DNA of 64,000 nt. Source: Orientallactaga sibirica. Its lineage: Eukaryota; Chordata; Mammalia; Rodentia; Dipodidae. Positions 33,940-46,277 of this stretch are shown one piece after another; the stretch's first letter is position 1, and every line of letters starts with the position of its first letter. The notes under the pieces are model-generated. The model saw only the letters and a program-made list of their open reading frames with translations. It was not told where the DNA came from and did no database searches. Where the stretch lies: assembly GCA_036365145.1 (NCBI GenBank), contig JAEOAD010002183.1:3435501-3499500 (forward strand). The letters run 5' to 3'. A program made the position numbers and the translations under genes.

Positions 33940-34845
33940 ATGTTTTAAGTCTTTGATAGTGATGTTGAATTTGAGAGAGCCTGGACTATAGAAATTGTTT
34001 TGTTTTAGCTTTGCTTTAATATTATCTCTCTTAGTGGCTTTCCTTTAAATATTAGGAGGTTTAGGTTTTATAAAAGAAGATAAGGCAATCCCAGCTCTCT
34101 TTGCTCATTTCTCCAGGGCTCACAGAACTTCCTTCCATCAAAGGATGGAGAATGTGCAGCAAGGTAGTCTGAGCTGCAGAGAGCACAAATATTTAAAATG
34201 AAAAGTACTTAAAAGAACCTCTATGTGTCACTTAGCCATTAGCATTAGAATGAGAGGCAGGAGCCCATTTGTTCTTTCTAAGGTTCATTTTATAATTTGC
34301 AATTAGCTCATAAAGTTTTTAAAAACAACAAATGCATGTGCTTATGTAAAATTAACTTGATCACTTGGTCCAATTTGCCGCACATCTGCCAGGGTCAAGA
34401 AGGCACTCTTGTTGAACACTAAAGTTCTGACAGAGAAGAGCTGGAGAGTCCATTCCCAGCACACAGCCAGTGACTCAACCAGCCGCCCTATGCAATAAAA
34501 CCTCAAAGGAAAAAAAGACAAGCAAACAAACTGTGAATACCAAAGCTCAGAGGACCTTCCTTGGTTGACAATACTTTTTTCACAAGGCAATGTGCTAGAA
34601 GAGTAAAACCTCCTAACTCCCTGGGAAGAGAGCAATGGAAAATTTGTGGAACTCCCAGATCTTGCCTTTGTGTCTCTTCTTTTGATTGGTTCTATTTGTA
34701 CTCTCTGGCTACAATAAAACTAAAATCCTAAAATAAGGTAAAAAAAAAATGAGATTCAACACAAGGGATACATACACCAAGCTATAGCCATGATATTAGA
34801 ATATTCTACATCGAGAAATTTCATTACAAATTAATTTTATTCTAC
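33940..34845. other. Unassigned intron sequence, A/T-rich
   Basis: No exon, no recognisable repeat. Confidence 0.4.
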
Positions 34846-34847
34846 TT

Positions 34848-35033
34848 TTTATAGTTTTAATTTATTTATTTAAGTGAGGGGAGATGGAGAGAATGGGCAT
34901 GTCAGGGGCAAATGAACTCCAGGCTCATGTGCCACCTTGTGCATCTGGCTTATGTAGACCCTGGGGAATTGAACCTGGGTCCTTTGGCTTTGCAGGCAAG
35001 TGCCTTAACTGCTAAGTCATCTCTCTAGCCCAA
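34848..35033 (-). repeat. tRNA-derived SINE, antisense, with internal deletion
   Basis: 'gagaatgggcatgtcagggg' jumps to 'caaatgaactccaggctcat', and the end 'gctaagtcatctctctagcc' is present. Confidence 0.9.
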
Positions 35034-35034
35034 T

Positions 35035-36010
35035 ACAAATTCTTTTGAAAAGTCAAGAATTCTCTTGTAAACCTATTCTTAACCTGTTTTGTATAATCTG
35101 GTTTGGTATTGGAGTTTGTATAGACCAAGGCATTCTTTCATGTGTCTTTAAAGACCTTTTATCAGTCTCCTACCATTCTTTTCCAGTGCCTTTCCAGTTT
35201 TCCAGTTCTAGCAGCTCATTTATTTGTGAAGCTTTGCTTTATACATAGTTCCATTCACTTGACAGAATTGTGTTGGTCCTACTCTAGTGGGTAATATATT
35301 TACAGAGATCCAGCACATAGAGGGGACATGTTAAGAATGCTTGATCCATACTGCACAAAAGAATTACAAGTGTATAGAATTACACTTGGTATTTGGACAG
35401 CAGTGGTATTAGGATCCCAAGAGGGAGCTTAATGGGAGTCACATGCAGAGAAGAATTTCCCTCCAGTATAGCAATTATCTCTGCAATACAACTACTAACC
35501 TTCCACGAGGGCGGTAGGAACCAAGGACGTTACATCTGATTGGATGCAGAAGGAGATAAAGATAAATACCAAGAGCATCCAGCTTCTAAGAGGTAGATTG
35601 TATATAATCAGGTGCTTTTTGGAATTAAAGCTACCTGGGATGTTTGCAGTTGGTAGAAAAACTGCATCCAGAAAAAATATAGTTTAGTTCTACTTTTAGG
35701 CCCACATTAAGAGAATGCAGATGATGTGGAGTTTTAAGTTTCTGTACCTGGCTGGAGATGGTCATGCAGTCCTGACATCATGGGAAAACACCATATGGGT
35801 CTCTGCATGAGTGCCCATTAGCTGGTATTAGCAAACAACTCAAGGACACTGCCACTAGAAAGAAAAGTCAAGGCACTGCTGTCCAGTGCAGGAGCAGTGC
35901 AGCAGTGCAGCAGTGCAAGAAGCATCAGCCGGAGGATGGGAGCCATCCCTCCCAAGTCTATCTCAATAGCAGAGTAAGAGAAAAAATCTTAGCGATGTGG
36001 ACATTCACCA
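35035..36010. other. Unassigned intron sequence
   Basis: A short run of 'gcagtgcag' repeats at 35895-35920; otherwise unique. Confidence 0.4.
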
Positions 36011-36029
36011 AAGTGCTATTTCCTTCCTT

Positions 36030-36091
36030 CCTCCTTCCCGCCCCCACCTCCCTCCCTCCCTCCCTCCCTCCCTCCCTCCCTCCCTCCCTCC

Positions 36092-36164
<73 letters not shown>

Positions 36165-36178
36165 GCGTGCATGTGCAT
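36030..36178. repeat. Compound microsatellite (CCCT)n-(CT)n-(GT)n
   Basis: About 13 CCCT units, about 14 CT units and then about 19 GT units in direct succession. Confidence 0.97.
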
Positions 36179-36199
36179 GTGGGTTGTGGTGTATGGACA

Positions 36200-36510
36200 T
36201 GCAGGGCTCCATGTGCTCTAATGTGATGGCTGGAGGGGAATGTTGGGTGTCCTGCTCCATAGCTCTTCTACCCATCTTATTTGAACCAGAGTCTCTTACT
36301 GATGCCAGAACTTGCCATTTTCTTCATGAGCTTTGGTGATTCTTGGGCCTCTGCTTTCTGAGGTTACAGATGCATGTGGCCACACCCAACTGCTCATGTG
36401 GGTCCTGGGGACTGAATTCCAGTGCTCTCTCAGGTCTCCTCAGGCCCTCATTCTTGCACAGGAAATGCTCTTTCCTGTAGAGCCATCTCTCCAGCCCTTT
36501 TCCTTTCTCT
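36200..36510 (-). repeat. B4-like SINE, antisense
   Basis: 'catgcagggctccatgtgct', 'gaggttacagatgcatgtgg', 'gtagagccatctctccagcc'. Confidence 0.65.
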
Positions 36511-36524
36511 CATTCTTTCCATCC

Positions 36525-36720
36525 TTTTGTTTTGTTTTGTCTTTGGGACAGGGTCTTATGTAGCCCTGAAACTTACTATGAAACTGAAGATGATCTGGAA
36601 CTTCTGATCCTCGTGCCTTCACCATTTGACTGCTGGGATTACACGTGTTTGCCATCATGGCTAATTTATGAGGTGCTTGAGGTGCTATTAATTAAACCCA
36701 GAATTTCATGCATGTTCCGC
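36525..36720 (-). repeat. Old B1/B2-type SINE, antisense
   Basis: 'gggacagggtcttatgtagc', 'gactgctgggattacacgtg', 'ccagaatttcatgcatgttc'. Much more diverged than the other B1 copies. Confidence 0.6.
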
Positions 36721-37002
36721 AGACCAGCACTCTGCAGACAGCCTAGGTCCAAAGTACAGTTTTTAAAAGTACCAGTAACTTGCTTGTGAGCTCAGTTGAT
36801 TAGAGTGTGTGGCGTATAATAAAAAGTAACAGTAAAATCAGAAACAATGATAGGTAGTAATAGGGGATTCATTAAAGATATTGTGGTTTAGCCTGGGAAG
36901 GGTGTGGGAGAGGAGCAATGGTAAGAGGATGGTTAATGGACATAAGGATGCAGTTAAATAAGAATCACTGAATAGTCTGTAGAAAAGCAGGGTAACTATG
37001 TG

Positions 37003-37347
37003 TGGTAGTTTGAATGTATGTCCCCATAGACTCAGACATTTTATTAAGTTTGTAACTTGGGTCTCCAGCCACCTGGCTGGAGGAGGTGTCATGGGTGAAC
37101 CTGAATTCCAGCCCAAAGGTATGCAGAGAGGTCTGAGCTCTGCAGGGCTGCTGCTTCATTTGTGCTTGCTGCTTTTTGATGTTGCTGGCTGGTGGTTTCT
37201 CTCTCTGCTTGTATTTATCAATGAGAGCCAGCTTGAATTCTGCCATTCTTGATGGAACATCTCCTGGATATGTAAGCTTGAAATAAATTCCCTAAACTGT
37301 GCCTGGTTTGGATGTTCATCCCAGCACCATGGAACTGTTTACAACAC
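37003..37347 (+). repeat. ORR1-like MaLR LTR
   Basis: Starts 'tgtggtagtttgaatgtatg', carries 'atgtaagcttgaaataaatt', and ends 'catggaactgtttacaaca'. Confidence 0.7.
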
Positions 37348-37514
37348 TATGGTTGACAACAACGACTTGAATTTTGCAAAAGATTAATGGAGATGATTTT
37401 GAATGTTCCCAACCCAAAGAAAAGATAAATGTTTAAGTTGGAAGCTTTTTTACACATTGTGTATATGAGGAGACCTCATAAATATGTACAAAATTTATGC
37501 CAGTTAAAACAAAA

Positions 37515-37765
37515 ATATTAAGGAATGTAGCTCAGTTAGCAGAGTGCCTACATAGTGTGCATTAAGCCCTGGGTTTAATCCACAATGCAGTATTAAAAAA
37601 AAAAAAAACACAATCACAGGCATGGCATGGTGGCACACACCTGTTCTCTTAGCACTTGGGAGGTGAAGACAGGAGATTCAGAAATTTAAGGTCATTCTCA
37701 AATACGTCGTGAATTTGAGGACAGTCTGGGCTACAGGAGACCCTGCCTAAAAAAGAAAACAAAAT
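37515..37765 (+). repeat. ID head plus B-type SINE, sense
   Basis: 'gtagctcagttagcagagtg' and 'gccctgggtttaatcca' with an A run, then 'gcatggcatggtggcacaca' and 'tgggctacaggagaccctgc'. Confidence 0.75.
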
Positions 37766-37769
37766 TTAA

Positions 37770-37983
37770 ATATTTTTTATTTTTTCATTTATTTATTTGA
37801 GACAGAGAGAAGGAAAGAGAAAGAGGCAGATAGAAAATGGGCACGTCAGGCCTCCAACCACTGCAAATGAACTCTAGACGCATGCACCCCCTTGTGCATC
37901 TGCTTATGTCCTGGGAAGTTGAACCTGGGTCCTTTGGCCTTGCAGGCAAATGCTCCAAATGCTAAGCCATCTCTCCAGCCCAT
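37770..37983 (-). repeat. tRNA-derived SINE, antisense
   Basis: 'gggcacgtcaggcctccaac' to 'gctaagccatctctccagcc'. Confidence 0.9.
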
Positions 37984-38387
37984 GAAAGCAAAATTTAATG
38001 CATTAAATTTATAAATCTAACAATTTAAAAATTTATAATATAAGTAGATAAAATGTGTTTGTGATTACAATATAGATATATAAATATGTATTTTAAAAGC
38101 AAGTTAGAAGCTTATATAAAGCATGATCCATTTATAGAAGGTGGAATTTATCATTTTTGTAAACAGGAAAGGACTAAAATATCATTAGTAAATTATATAA
38201 GTAAAATTAGTCAATATATTATATGTATATAAGTCTTGAAAGGATATGGCCAAAATACAAAAAGTGATCACTTCTGAGTGATGGTGATTTTTGTATATTG
38301 TATGCAATTTCTACTATATAATATAATTGTATGCAATTTCTAATATAATATAAATTATATATTTTGAAAAGAACCAAACAGATTGGG

Positions 38388-38600
38388 GCTAGAGATACAC
38401 TTCAGTAGGTAGAATGCCTGCCTAGCATCCATGAAGCCCTGGGTTTGATCCTCAATACCATGTAGACTCTGCTGTGCATAGTGGCACACCTCTGTAACCC
38501 AGCACCTAGAAGGACCAGAAATTTAAGCCCATCCTTGGCTACATAGCAAGTTTGAGGCCAAGCTGGCCTACATGAGACCCTGTCTCAAAACAGAGCAGAG
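38388..38600 (+). repeat. ID-B1 composite SINE, sense
   Basis: 'gatacacttcagtaggtaga', 'gccctgggtttgatcctcaa', then 'gtgcatagtggcacacctct' and 'ctacatgagaccctgtctca'. Confidence 0.75.
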
Positions 38601-38843
38601 CAATACAAAATAACAACAAAAAGTCCAAACAGGCTCTTTATGCTCATGGCACAATGCTTGAGGGGTTGGCTGTTGGAATTGTGAGCAGAACTTAAGTCAG
38701 TGAAGGGTTCCTGCCCGTCAGCACTAAGGACAGGGCTGGAAGTAGGGGTTTTACCCGTATCTCATGTTTGTTCTTCCTGAGTGTTGTGTGAGCTGGAGCT
38801 GCCATCCTTGAAGTCTCACCCACTTCCCAACACTCTACTTCAC

Positions 38844-39333
38844 ATAGATCCTTTCCCCCTTCTAGACATTTCTCCAGACACTCTCTTCCCTCCAGAATAC
38901 TCTATTCTAGATACTTTTAAAACTCTTTTTTCTTCAGATGTTTTTCCTTTTAGGGGGATTTTTTTGAAACGATGTATTTTTGTTTTCAGATATGTTTTCT
39001 CATCTAGATAGTCACCTTCATCCAGACAATCTTTCTCCTCTAGATTCTTTTCCTCCTCTGGAGTTTCTTTCTCCTTTGGAGCCTCTCCCTCCTCCAGAGA
39101 CTCCTCTTCAGAAGACCCTTCTTCATCGAAGTCCAATCCATATTGTAAATTCTCCTCCCCTGGCTCTATGTTGCCATTTTCTTCTTCAGAAGGTGAGGTC
39201 AGTGTGGAATGTTGGGAAGCTGCAGGAGGGCCAGGAGATGAGGCTCCCGATGACAGGATATCTTCAGCAGACATGTTGGAGAAGCATAAAGCAAACTAGT
39301 CTTTTCAGTAGCAGGCAAAGTTGTCTTTCCATC
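38844..39333 (-). CDS. ERICH6: ERICH6 first coding exon, Glu-rich N-terminus
   Basis: Translation starts at the ATG whose A is 39274. It has A at -3 and an in-frame TAG 24 bases upstream, so this start is firm. The product begins MSAEDILSSGASSPG and has a Ser/Pro-rich head (residues 8-30), then a strongly acidic stretch with repeated EE-E-LEE units (about 30-100) and a basic tail. The frame stays open to a TGA at 38840. Two donors are possible: GAT|GTGAAG-like at 38844 (phase 2, fits the exon at 31609 directly) or GAAG|GTGACT at 39016 (phase 1, fits the optional exon at 33110). On the 5' side a polypyrimidine tract ending CTAAACAG suggests an acceptor at 39333 and therefore an untranslated exon farther upstream, which I did not locate. 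The low-complexity acidic composition is what gives the family its name. Confidence 0.78.
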
Positions 39334-39429
39334 CTGTTTAGCAAGAAAAGAATAAAAACCCGTGGTCAGTAATAGCCAACTACACAGTGATTTAAATTCA
39401 TTTTTTTTCATTTATTTTATTCAACAGAC

Positions 39430-40560
39430 TTTGAGGGAGCAATGGGGGACCAGGGACCAGGTGAACTTCTCCCTCCTAAGTTCAAGAAAAGCAGGCAAAC
39501 AGAACATGAGGGCAATGTGGAACAATTTAAAAACACCAAGCATTCAGTTTATGGGCATACAAGAAGGTAGGAACTACAGGCCAAGGGCATAGAGAATATC
39601 CCCAATAAAGTTATTGAAGAAAAAATTTCCTATTCTTAAACTTACAAAAGAGATGCCCATCCAGGCACATGGAACCACAAATAGACAGGACCAGAAAAGA
39701 AATTTTCCATGTCACATCATAGTTAACACACTAAACACAGAAAACAAAGATAGGGTACTAAAATCTGCAGGAGAAAAACAGCTTGTTACTGTAAAATCCA
39801 GAATGGCTTGGAATGCAGTATTTCAAAATTTAAAAGAGCAAGGCTGCCCACCCCAACTACTATACTCAGAAAAATTACCCCTTATAATAGAAAATGAAAG
39901 AAAAACTTTCCATGATAAAAGGCAGCTGTATATATAAGCACTAATCCAGCCCTACAGAGAATACTCCAAACAGAAGAGATGAACAAGCATACTTAAGAGG
40001 CTACTAGAGGAGAAAAGGCAATAATCAAAATTATACCAGGCCTGGAGAGATGGCTTAGTGGTTAAGGCATTTGCAACAAAGCCAAATAACCCAGGTTCAA
40101 TTCCCCAGTACCCACATAAAGCCAGATGCATAGAGGTGGCACATGCTTCTGGAGTTCGTTTGCCGTGACTAGGGACCCTAGCATGCCCATTCTCATTCTG
40201 TCTCTCATAAGTAAATAAATAAATAAAATATTTTAAAAATCAACTGGACCAGACATGAAAGCAAATGAATATCAAGAAAACACCAAATTCCACAGTCTTC
40301 AACTTGACAAGGTTTAACTCACACCTCTCAGTTATAGCTCTGAACATCAATGAACTCAATTCCACAATTAAAAGACACAGGTTAGCAGGCTGGAACAGAA
40401 AACTGGATACATCCATTTGCTGTCTATGAGAAACCCACCTTATGTCAAAGAGAAACATCACCTTAGGGTGAAAGGATGAAAAAGATACTCCAAGAAAGTG
40501 AAAACAGAAAATATGCAGGTGTGGCTAGATTAATATCTCACAAAATACTTCACTTTTAAA
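39430..40560 (+). repeat. Old L1 fragment: ORF1 3' part into ORF2 5' part
   Basis: The frame at 39614-39937 reads MPIQAHGTTNRQDQKR, then LKEQGCPPQLLYSEK and KTFHDKRQ, typical of an L1 ORF1 C-terminus. After a SINE insertion (40043-40240) the segment 'gctctgaacatcaatgaact', 'aaaagacacaggttagcagg' is the start of the ORF2 endonuclease region. It is broken by stops throughout. An ORF1-only (HAL1-type) relative is an alternative for the left part. Confidence 0.75.
40043..40242 (+). repeat. tRNA-derived SINE, sense, inside L1
   Basis: 'ggcctggagagatggcttag' to 'aagtaaataaataaataaaa'. Confidence 0.92.
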
Positions 40561-40627
40561 TGTCTCTTTTGTAATATTTTTATTCATTTATTTGCAAGGG
40601 GAGAAAAGAGAGAGAGGGGGGTGGGGG

Positions 40628-40705
40628 ATTTGTCTCTGGTTTTGGAATTAGTGTAATCCTGGCTTCATAGAAGGAGTGAGAGAGCATTTCCTCTTTTTCA
40701 ATTGT
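40628..40705 (-). repeat. L1 ORF2 fragment, antisense
   Basis: 'ctctggttttggaattagtg', 'taatcctggcttcatagaag' is the reverse of the ORF2 reverse-transcriptase region around 'FYEASITLIPK'. Confidence 0.7.
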
Positions 40706-41935
40706 GTGAAATGGATAATGAAGATGTAGTACATATGCACCATGGAATTCTACTCAGCAGTAAGGAAAAATGAAATAACAAAATTTGCATAAAAATCGAT
40801 GGACTTGGAAAAAAATCATACTAAGTGAGTTTACACAGGCTCAAAAAGACTGCATGTTCTCTCTCATGTGTAATTCTTAACATGGAACAGCTTGATTTGT
40901 TTTTAAGTTGTACTAAGCATCAACGGTATTGGCAAGGAAGTAGAACAAAGATAGGAGTGGAAAGAGGGAGGGATGAGAAGAGAGAATACTTGATATGCAA
41001 GTGGCGGGACAGAATGTAGGTAGTGGAAGAGTCTTGGGAGGGTGGGAGATACACACAACCAACAGCAGCATGCATCACTAGCATAAAACTTTCCTGTCGG
41101 TTAGTTAGTTATTACTAACGGGGTGGGATAGTCCATATAGAAGTGCCCTCTATGGCTGTGGAGAAGGTTTAACCCTAGAGGTTAAAGGTTAAAGTCTGGC
41201 TAAACCCCAGTGCCAGAACTGGGCTACTCCTAACATGGAGGCCCATGAGTTCCACCAAATGATGCAGGCCATTGCTTGGTTACCCACCAGACTAAGTGGT
41301 AAGACCCTTTTGCTGAAGACACCACAGGGCATGGACACAGAACATTGAGAGATCATGCTGGAACTAAGAAGGAAGTTAGCTCCCTGCTGGCTTGCCCTCA
41401 TAGTGCTAGAAAGTGCTATGTAGGCTGATGAAAGATAATGGTCACCAACAATGGGAACAAGCAAGGGGATCCTGCAAGCTCAACAATAAACAAGCTGGGC
41501 AGGATGTTCACACCTGTGCAATAGTGGCACACAGTTGGGGGTAACCAACTGCTCTCTGAGGGAATTCAGACCTGATACTGAGAACCAAGTCAGAATACTA
41601 TAAGATAGGAAGGTCTTAGACTGTAGAGAGAAGCTCCCACTGTTCTTCAGCTAATAAAAGAGGGTATGCCCATCAAAAAGTCTTTTAAATGGGTTCAGAA
41701 AGATTGTAAGAGCATCAGTGTGGGAAGGAGTATCCTGATCCATTGTCTCCAGTACAGAGACTCCCACAGTGAATAACAATAATCCTATTGAGGAGGACCT
41801 CAGTATAATGGGGGTGGAAGATAGGGTGTATAAGAGTAAAACATAATGGGTTTATGACAAATGTGCAATAATTAAACATAGTCTTGGAGGGGATGTAGAT
41901 GTATATGGTAGCATGAAAAGCTGCCTCCCCCACAA
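40706..41935 (+). repeat. L1 ORF2 3' end and probable 3' UTR, sense
   Basis: 'gtacatatgcaccatggaat', 'tctactcagcagtaaggaaa', 'catactaagtgagtttacac' is the ORF2 C-terminal region. About 1 kb of stop-rich, rodent L1 3'-UTR-like sequence follows. Its right boundary is a guess. Confidence 0.6.
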
Positions 41936-43027
41936 ATACAAAGCTCAGAGGATTCATCCTCAATAGCTGGTTGTGGAGGCCTCCATGCTGTACAATATGA
42001 AGGAAATGAGGAAGGCAGGAGAGCAAGTTGTGACCAGTTTTGGTGTTGGAATCAACAGAGAACATTTGTATTTATTTGTTGAAAAATACTTGCTCCATAA
42101 TAAACAAGACAGTCTGTCTTCCAGAAGCTTTAAATCTGGGGAGCACAAACCCATGTCTAAATACAGTGACAAAGTGACAAGCACAATGGAAGAGGGATGC
42201 ATAGGTGGAACAGGCATAGTGGCTGGGGTCTCTGGTCAGGTAGACCTCTGTGGTTTAAGGTCTTTGGACACATTCTCCTGGCTGCCATTGGTGGGGTTCT
42301 CTGCTAGAAGCACCGCCCACGGCAGTCTATCAGGCACTTTCTCATGTTTTAGACCCAGCAGCTACACTGCTGTGAGCATCTCGACTCCCAATCTTCTAGA
42401 CTCTATTCTATGCCCCACTAGAGCCTTCTATGCTTTCACTAAAGTAACCATTTTGCTGTGTTGAATTGTGTGCACTTTTGTATTTCCAACTGTGTGGACC
42501 TTTCAAAGCCAGAAGAGGTGATTCTTTTTCAAAAGTGTGTTGTAGATCCCTGTGGGTCCTCTTTCCTCCACAGTGACTCCACACAATAAACATGGCCATT
42601 CTAGTCTGCACTACCAGCTTTCCTGAGATCACCGCCACTTCCTTGCTCTAGTTCTTCATGAAAAATGTTGTAAAAATACAAATTACCATACAGTAGCAGA
42701 TGATGTACAGAAGACCTGCATAATTGGAGGAGAAAAATGATGACATCAAACTAGAAGAAGGAATTTAGGAGAGGAAAAAATGGAGGGTGGTGGGAGCATG
42801 TTCTGATCATAGTATGCTGTTTATATTTAAGGAAGTTATTTATAAACAAGTTAAAAAAATACAAATCAAACTAGGATACCCATTGCTGAACTCCCCATCT
42901 TGACATGGCCCCATGTGCTTGGAATGTATTGTAAATCCATCCAATGTCTCTAGCATCGCCTTATGTCTGTGGCCACCCTTTCTCCACGTCCCTATGCTAT
43001 TATTATTTCCTATACCTTTAACATTTT
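41936..43027. other. Unassigned intergenic sequence
   Basis: A 163-codon plus-strand frame at 41973-42464 has no known domain. The segment may include further L1 3'-UTR remnants (42840-42900). Confidence 0.4.
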
Positions 43028-46000
43028 GTCTAATATCTCACATGGACACTTACCTTCCAACATCTCTCAGATAATATCTGATATGACTCCTCATCATCCA
43101 CCACCCCTCAGGTAATATCTGATATGGATCCTTACCTTCCAACATCTATCAGGTAATATCTGATATGGAACCCGCCCCCAAATATTTGACATTGATGCTC
43201 ACCCTCCATCATACCCAGGTATTATCTGATATGGATCCTTACCTTCCAACATCTACCAGGTAATGTCTGATATTTATCTTCACCCTCCACCATCCCCCAG
43301 GTAATATCTGATATGGATCCCCACCTTCTACCATCCACCATCCCCCAGGTAATATCTGATATGGATCCTCACCTTCTACCATCCACCATCCCCCAGGTAA
43401 TATCTGATATAGATCCCCACCTTCCACCATCCACCATCCCCCAGGTAATATCTGATATGGAGCCCCACCTTCCACCATCTACCATCTACCATCCCCCAGG
43501 TAATATCTGATATGGATCCCCACCTTCCACCATCCACCCCCCCAGGTAATATCTGATATGGATCCCCACCCTCCAGCAACCCACAGATAATACCTGATAT
43601 AGAGCCTCAACCTCCAAAATGCCCAGGTAATACCTGATATGGATCCTCACCCTGCACCATTTCCCAGGTAATATCTGATATGGATCCTCACCCTCCACAA
43701 TTTCCCAGGTAATACCTGATATGGATCCTCACCATGCACCATTTCCCAGGTAATACCTGATATGGATCCTCACCCTGCACCATTTCCCAGGTAATATCTA
43801 ATATGGATCCTCACCCTCCACAATTTCCCAGGTAATATCTGATATGGATCCTCACCCTCCACAATTTCCCAGGTAATATCCAATATGAATCCTCACCCTC
43901 CACCATCCCACAGGTAATATCAGATAGGCATCCTCACCCTCCACAATGCCCAGGTAATATCTGATATGGATCTTCACTCTCCACTATCCCCCAGGTAATA
44001 TCTGATATGGATCTTCACCCTCCACTATTCCCCAGATATCTGATGTGAACCCTCACCCTCTACCATCCTCCAGGTAGTATCTGACCTGGTTCCTTATCTC
44101 ACACCATCCCCCAAGTAATGATATGGATCCTCACCCTGCAGCATCCACCAGGTAATATCTGATGTGGGTCCTCATCCTTCAGCATCCCCCAATAATATCT
44201 GACATAGATGCTTACCTTCCACCATCCCCAGTTAATGTCTGACATGAATCTTCACCCTCTAACATCCCCCAGGTAATATGGATTCTCATCCTCAACCATC
44301 CTGCAGGTTATATTAGACATGGATCCTCACCCTCCACCATCCCCCAGGTAATATCTCATATGGGTCCTCATGCTCCACCATCCCCCAAGTAATATCTGAC
44401 ATGGATGCTCACCTTCCATGATCCCCAGATAATATCTGACATGAATTTTCACCCTCTACCATCCCTCAGGTAATATCTGATTTGGATTTTCAGGTTCCAC
44501 CATCCCCCAGATAATATCTGACATAGATCTTCACTCTCCACCATCCCTCAGGTAATAAATGATATGGATTCTCAGGTTCCACCATCCTCCAGATAATTTC
44601 TGATATGGATCCTCACCCTCCACCATCCCCAGGGAATATCTTGTATGGATCCTCACACTCAACCATCTCTCAGGTGATATCTGACATGGATGCTCAACTT
44701 CCACCATCCACCAGGTAATATCTGACATGGATCCTCACTCTCCCCCACCCACCAGGTAATATGTGATATGGATCTTCACCCTCCACCATGCCCTAGGTAA
44801 TAGCTGACAAGGATCCTCACCTTACAACATCCCCCAGACAATATTTGATATGGATACTCACCCTCCTTCATCCATCAGGTAATATCTGACATGGATCCTC
44901 ACCCTTCCCCAAGCACCAGGTAATATGTAACATGGATCTTCACCCTCCACCATCCCCAGGTAATATCTGACATGGATGCTCAACTTCCAACATCCCCAGG
45001 ACATATCTGATACAGATGTTCAATATCCACCATCCCCATGCAGTATCTGATATGGAAACCTCACCCTCCACCATCCCCCAGTAATATCTGAAGTGTATCC
45101 TCACTCTATACCATCTTACAGGTAATATCTGACATGGTTCCTCATCCTACACCATCCCACAGGTAATATCTGATATAGATCCTCACACTCCAACATCCAC
45201 CAAGTAACATCTGTATGGATCCTCATCCTCCAACATCCCCCAATAATATCTGACATGGATGCTCACTCTCCACCATCCTCAGGTACTATCTGATAACTAT
45301 CCTCACCCTAAAACATCCTTCAGGTAATATCTGATAAGTATACTCACATGGATATTCACCCTCCCACCATTCCCTAGGTAATATCTGATAGGGATCCCCA
45401 CCTTCCACTGTCCCACAGGTAATATATGACATGGATACTTACCCTCCCCCATCCCAGGGTAATATCTGACATGGATGTTCACCATCCACCATGGCCAGAT
45501 AATACCTGATATGAATCCTCACCCTCCACTATCACTCAGGTAATATCTGACATATATCCTCACCCTCCACAATCCCCAGGTAATATCTGACATGGCTCCT
45601 CACCCTCCACCATCCTACCATGTAATATCTGATATGGATCTGCACCCCCCACCATCTCCCAGGTAATATCTGGTATGGATTCTCACCCTCTAGCATTCTC
45701 TAGGTAATATCTGAAATGGATCCCCACCTTCTACCATCCCCCAGGTAATATCTGACATGGATCTCACCCTCCACCACCCCTCATGTAATATCTGACATGG
45801 ATTTTCACCATCTATCATATCCCAGGTAATATCACCCTTCACTATTGCCCAAATAATATGAAACATAGATGCTCATCCTCCAACATACCCAGGAAATGTT
45901 TGAGGCGGATGTTCACCTGTCGCTATCCCCAGATAATATCTGGCCTGGCTCCTTACCCTCCACCATTCCTCAGGTAATATCTGATATCATCTTCACTCTC

Positions 46001-46058
46001 TACCATCCCCTCTGTATGATTTGACATGGTTCCTTATTCTCCACCATCTTCTACACAA
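43028..46058. repeat. Minisatellite, 41/48-bp units, about 72 copies
   Basis: A consensus unit runs ccccaggtaatatctgatat, ggatcctcaccctccaccat. Measured spacings are 48 bp at 43301-43445 and 41 bp at 43627-43709; the 48-bp form contains one extra 'ccatcca' heptamer. The centre-left block (43280-43540) is the most uniform, and units diverge toward both ends, the usual picture for an array that renews internally. It lies about 3.7 kb upstream of the ERICH6 first coding exon. Confidence 0.97.
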
Positions 46059-46277
46059 GAATCCTATCATACGTTTTTGAGTACAATTTTACTTTCCCCT
46101 TATGTTTCTGTTTAATTTTTCTTCTATCTTCATGACATGCCAGTGCTTCTTTCTCATTAATTTTCTATTTTCGTTTGCCCATTGCTCCACAGCAATAAAT
46201 TTCAACTTTCCCTTTCTGTATTAAGAATTGACCTCAGTTCTACACTTAGGTAGTGTAATAGCACTAAATAAAATCAT

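Noticed and set aside
35905..36339. Long open frames through the compound microsatellite (36 kb), (CA)n tracts and the CT-rich tract at 26.1 kb
   Set aside because: Open only because dinucleotide and tetranucleotide repeats lack stops.
41973..42464. 163-codon plus-strand frame
   Set aside because: It lies next to L1 3'-UTR-like sequence, with no domain and no promoter.
43028..46058. CRISPR-like array
   Set aside because: Units are contiguous and diverged, with no unique spacers, and the host is a mammal.
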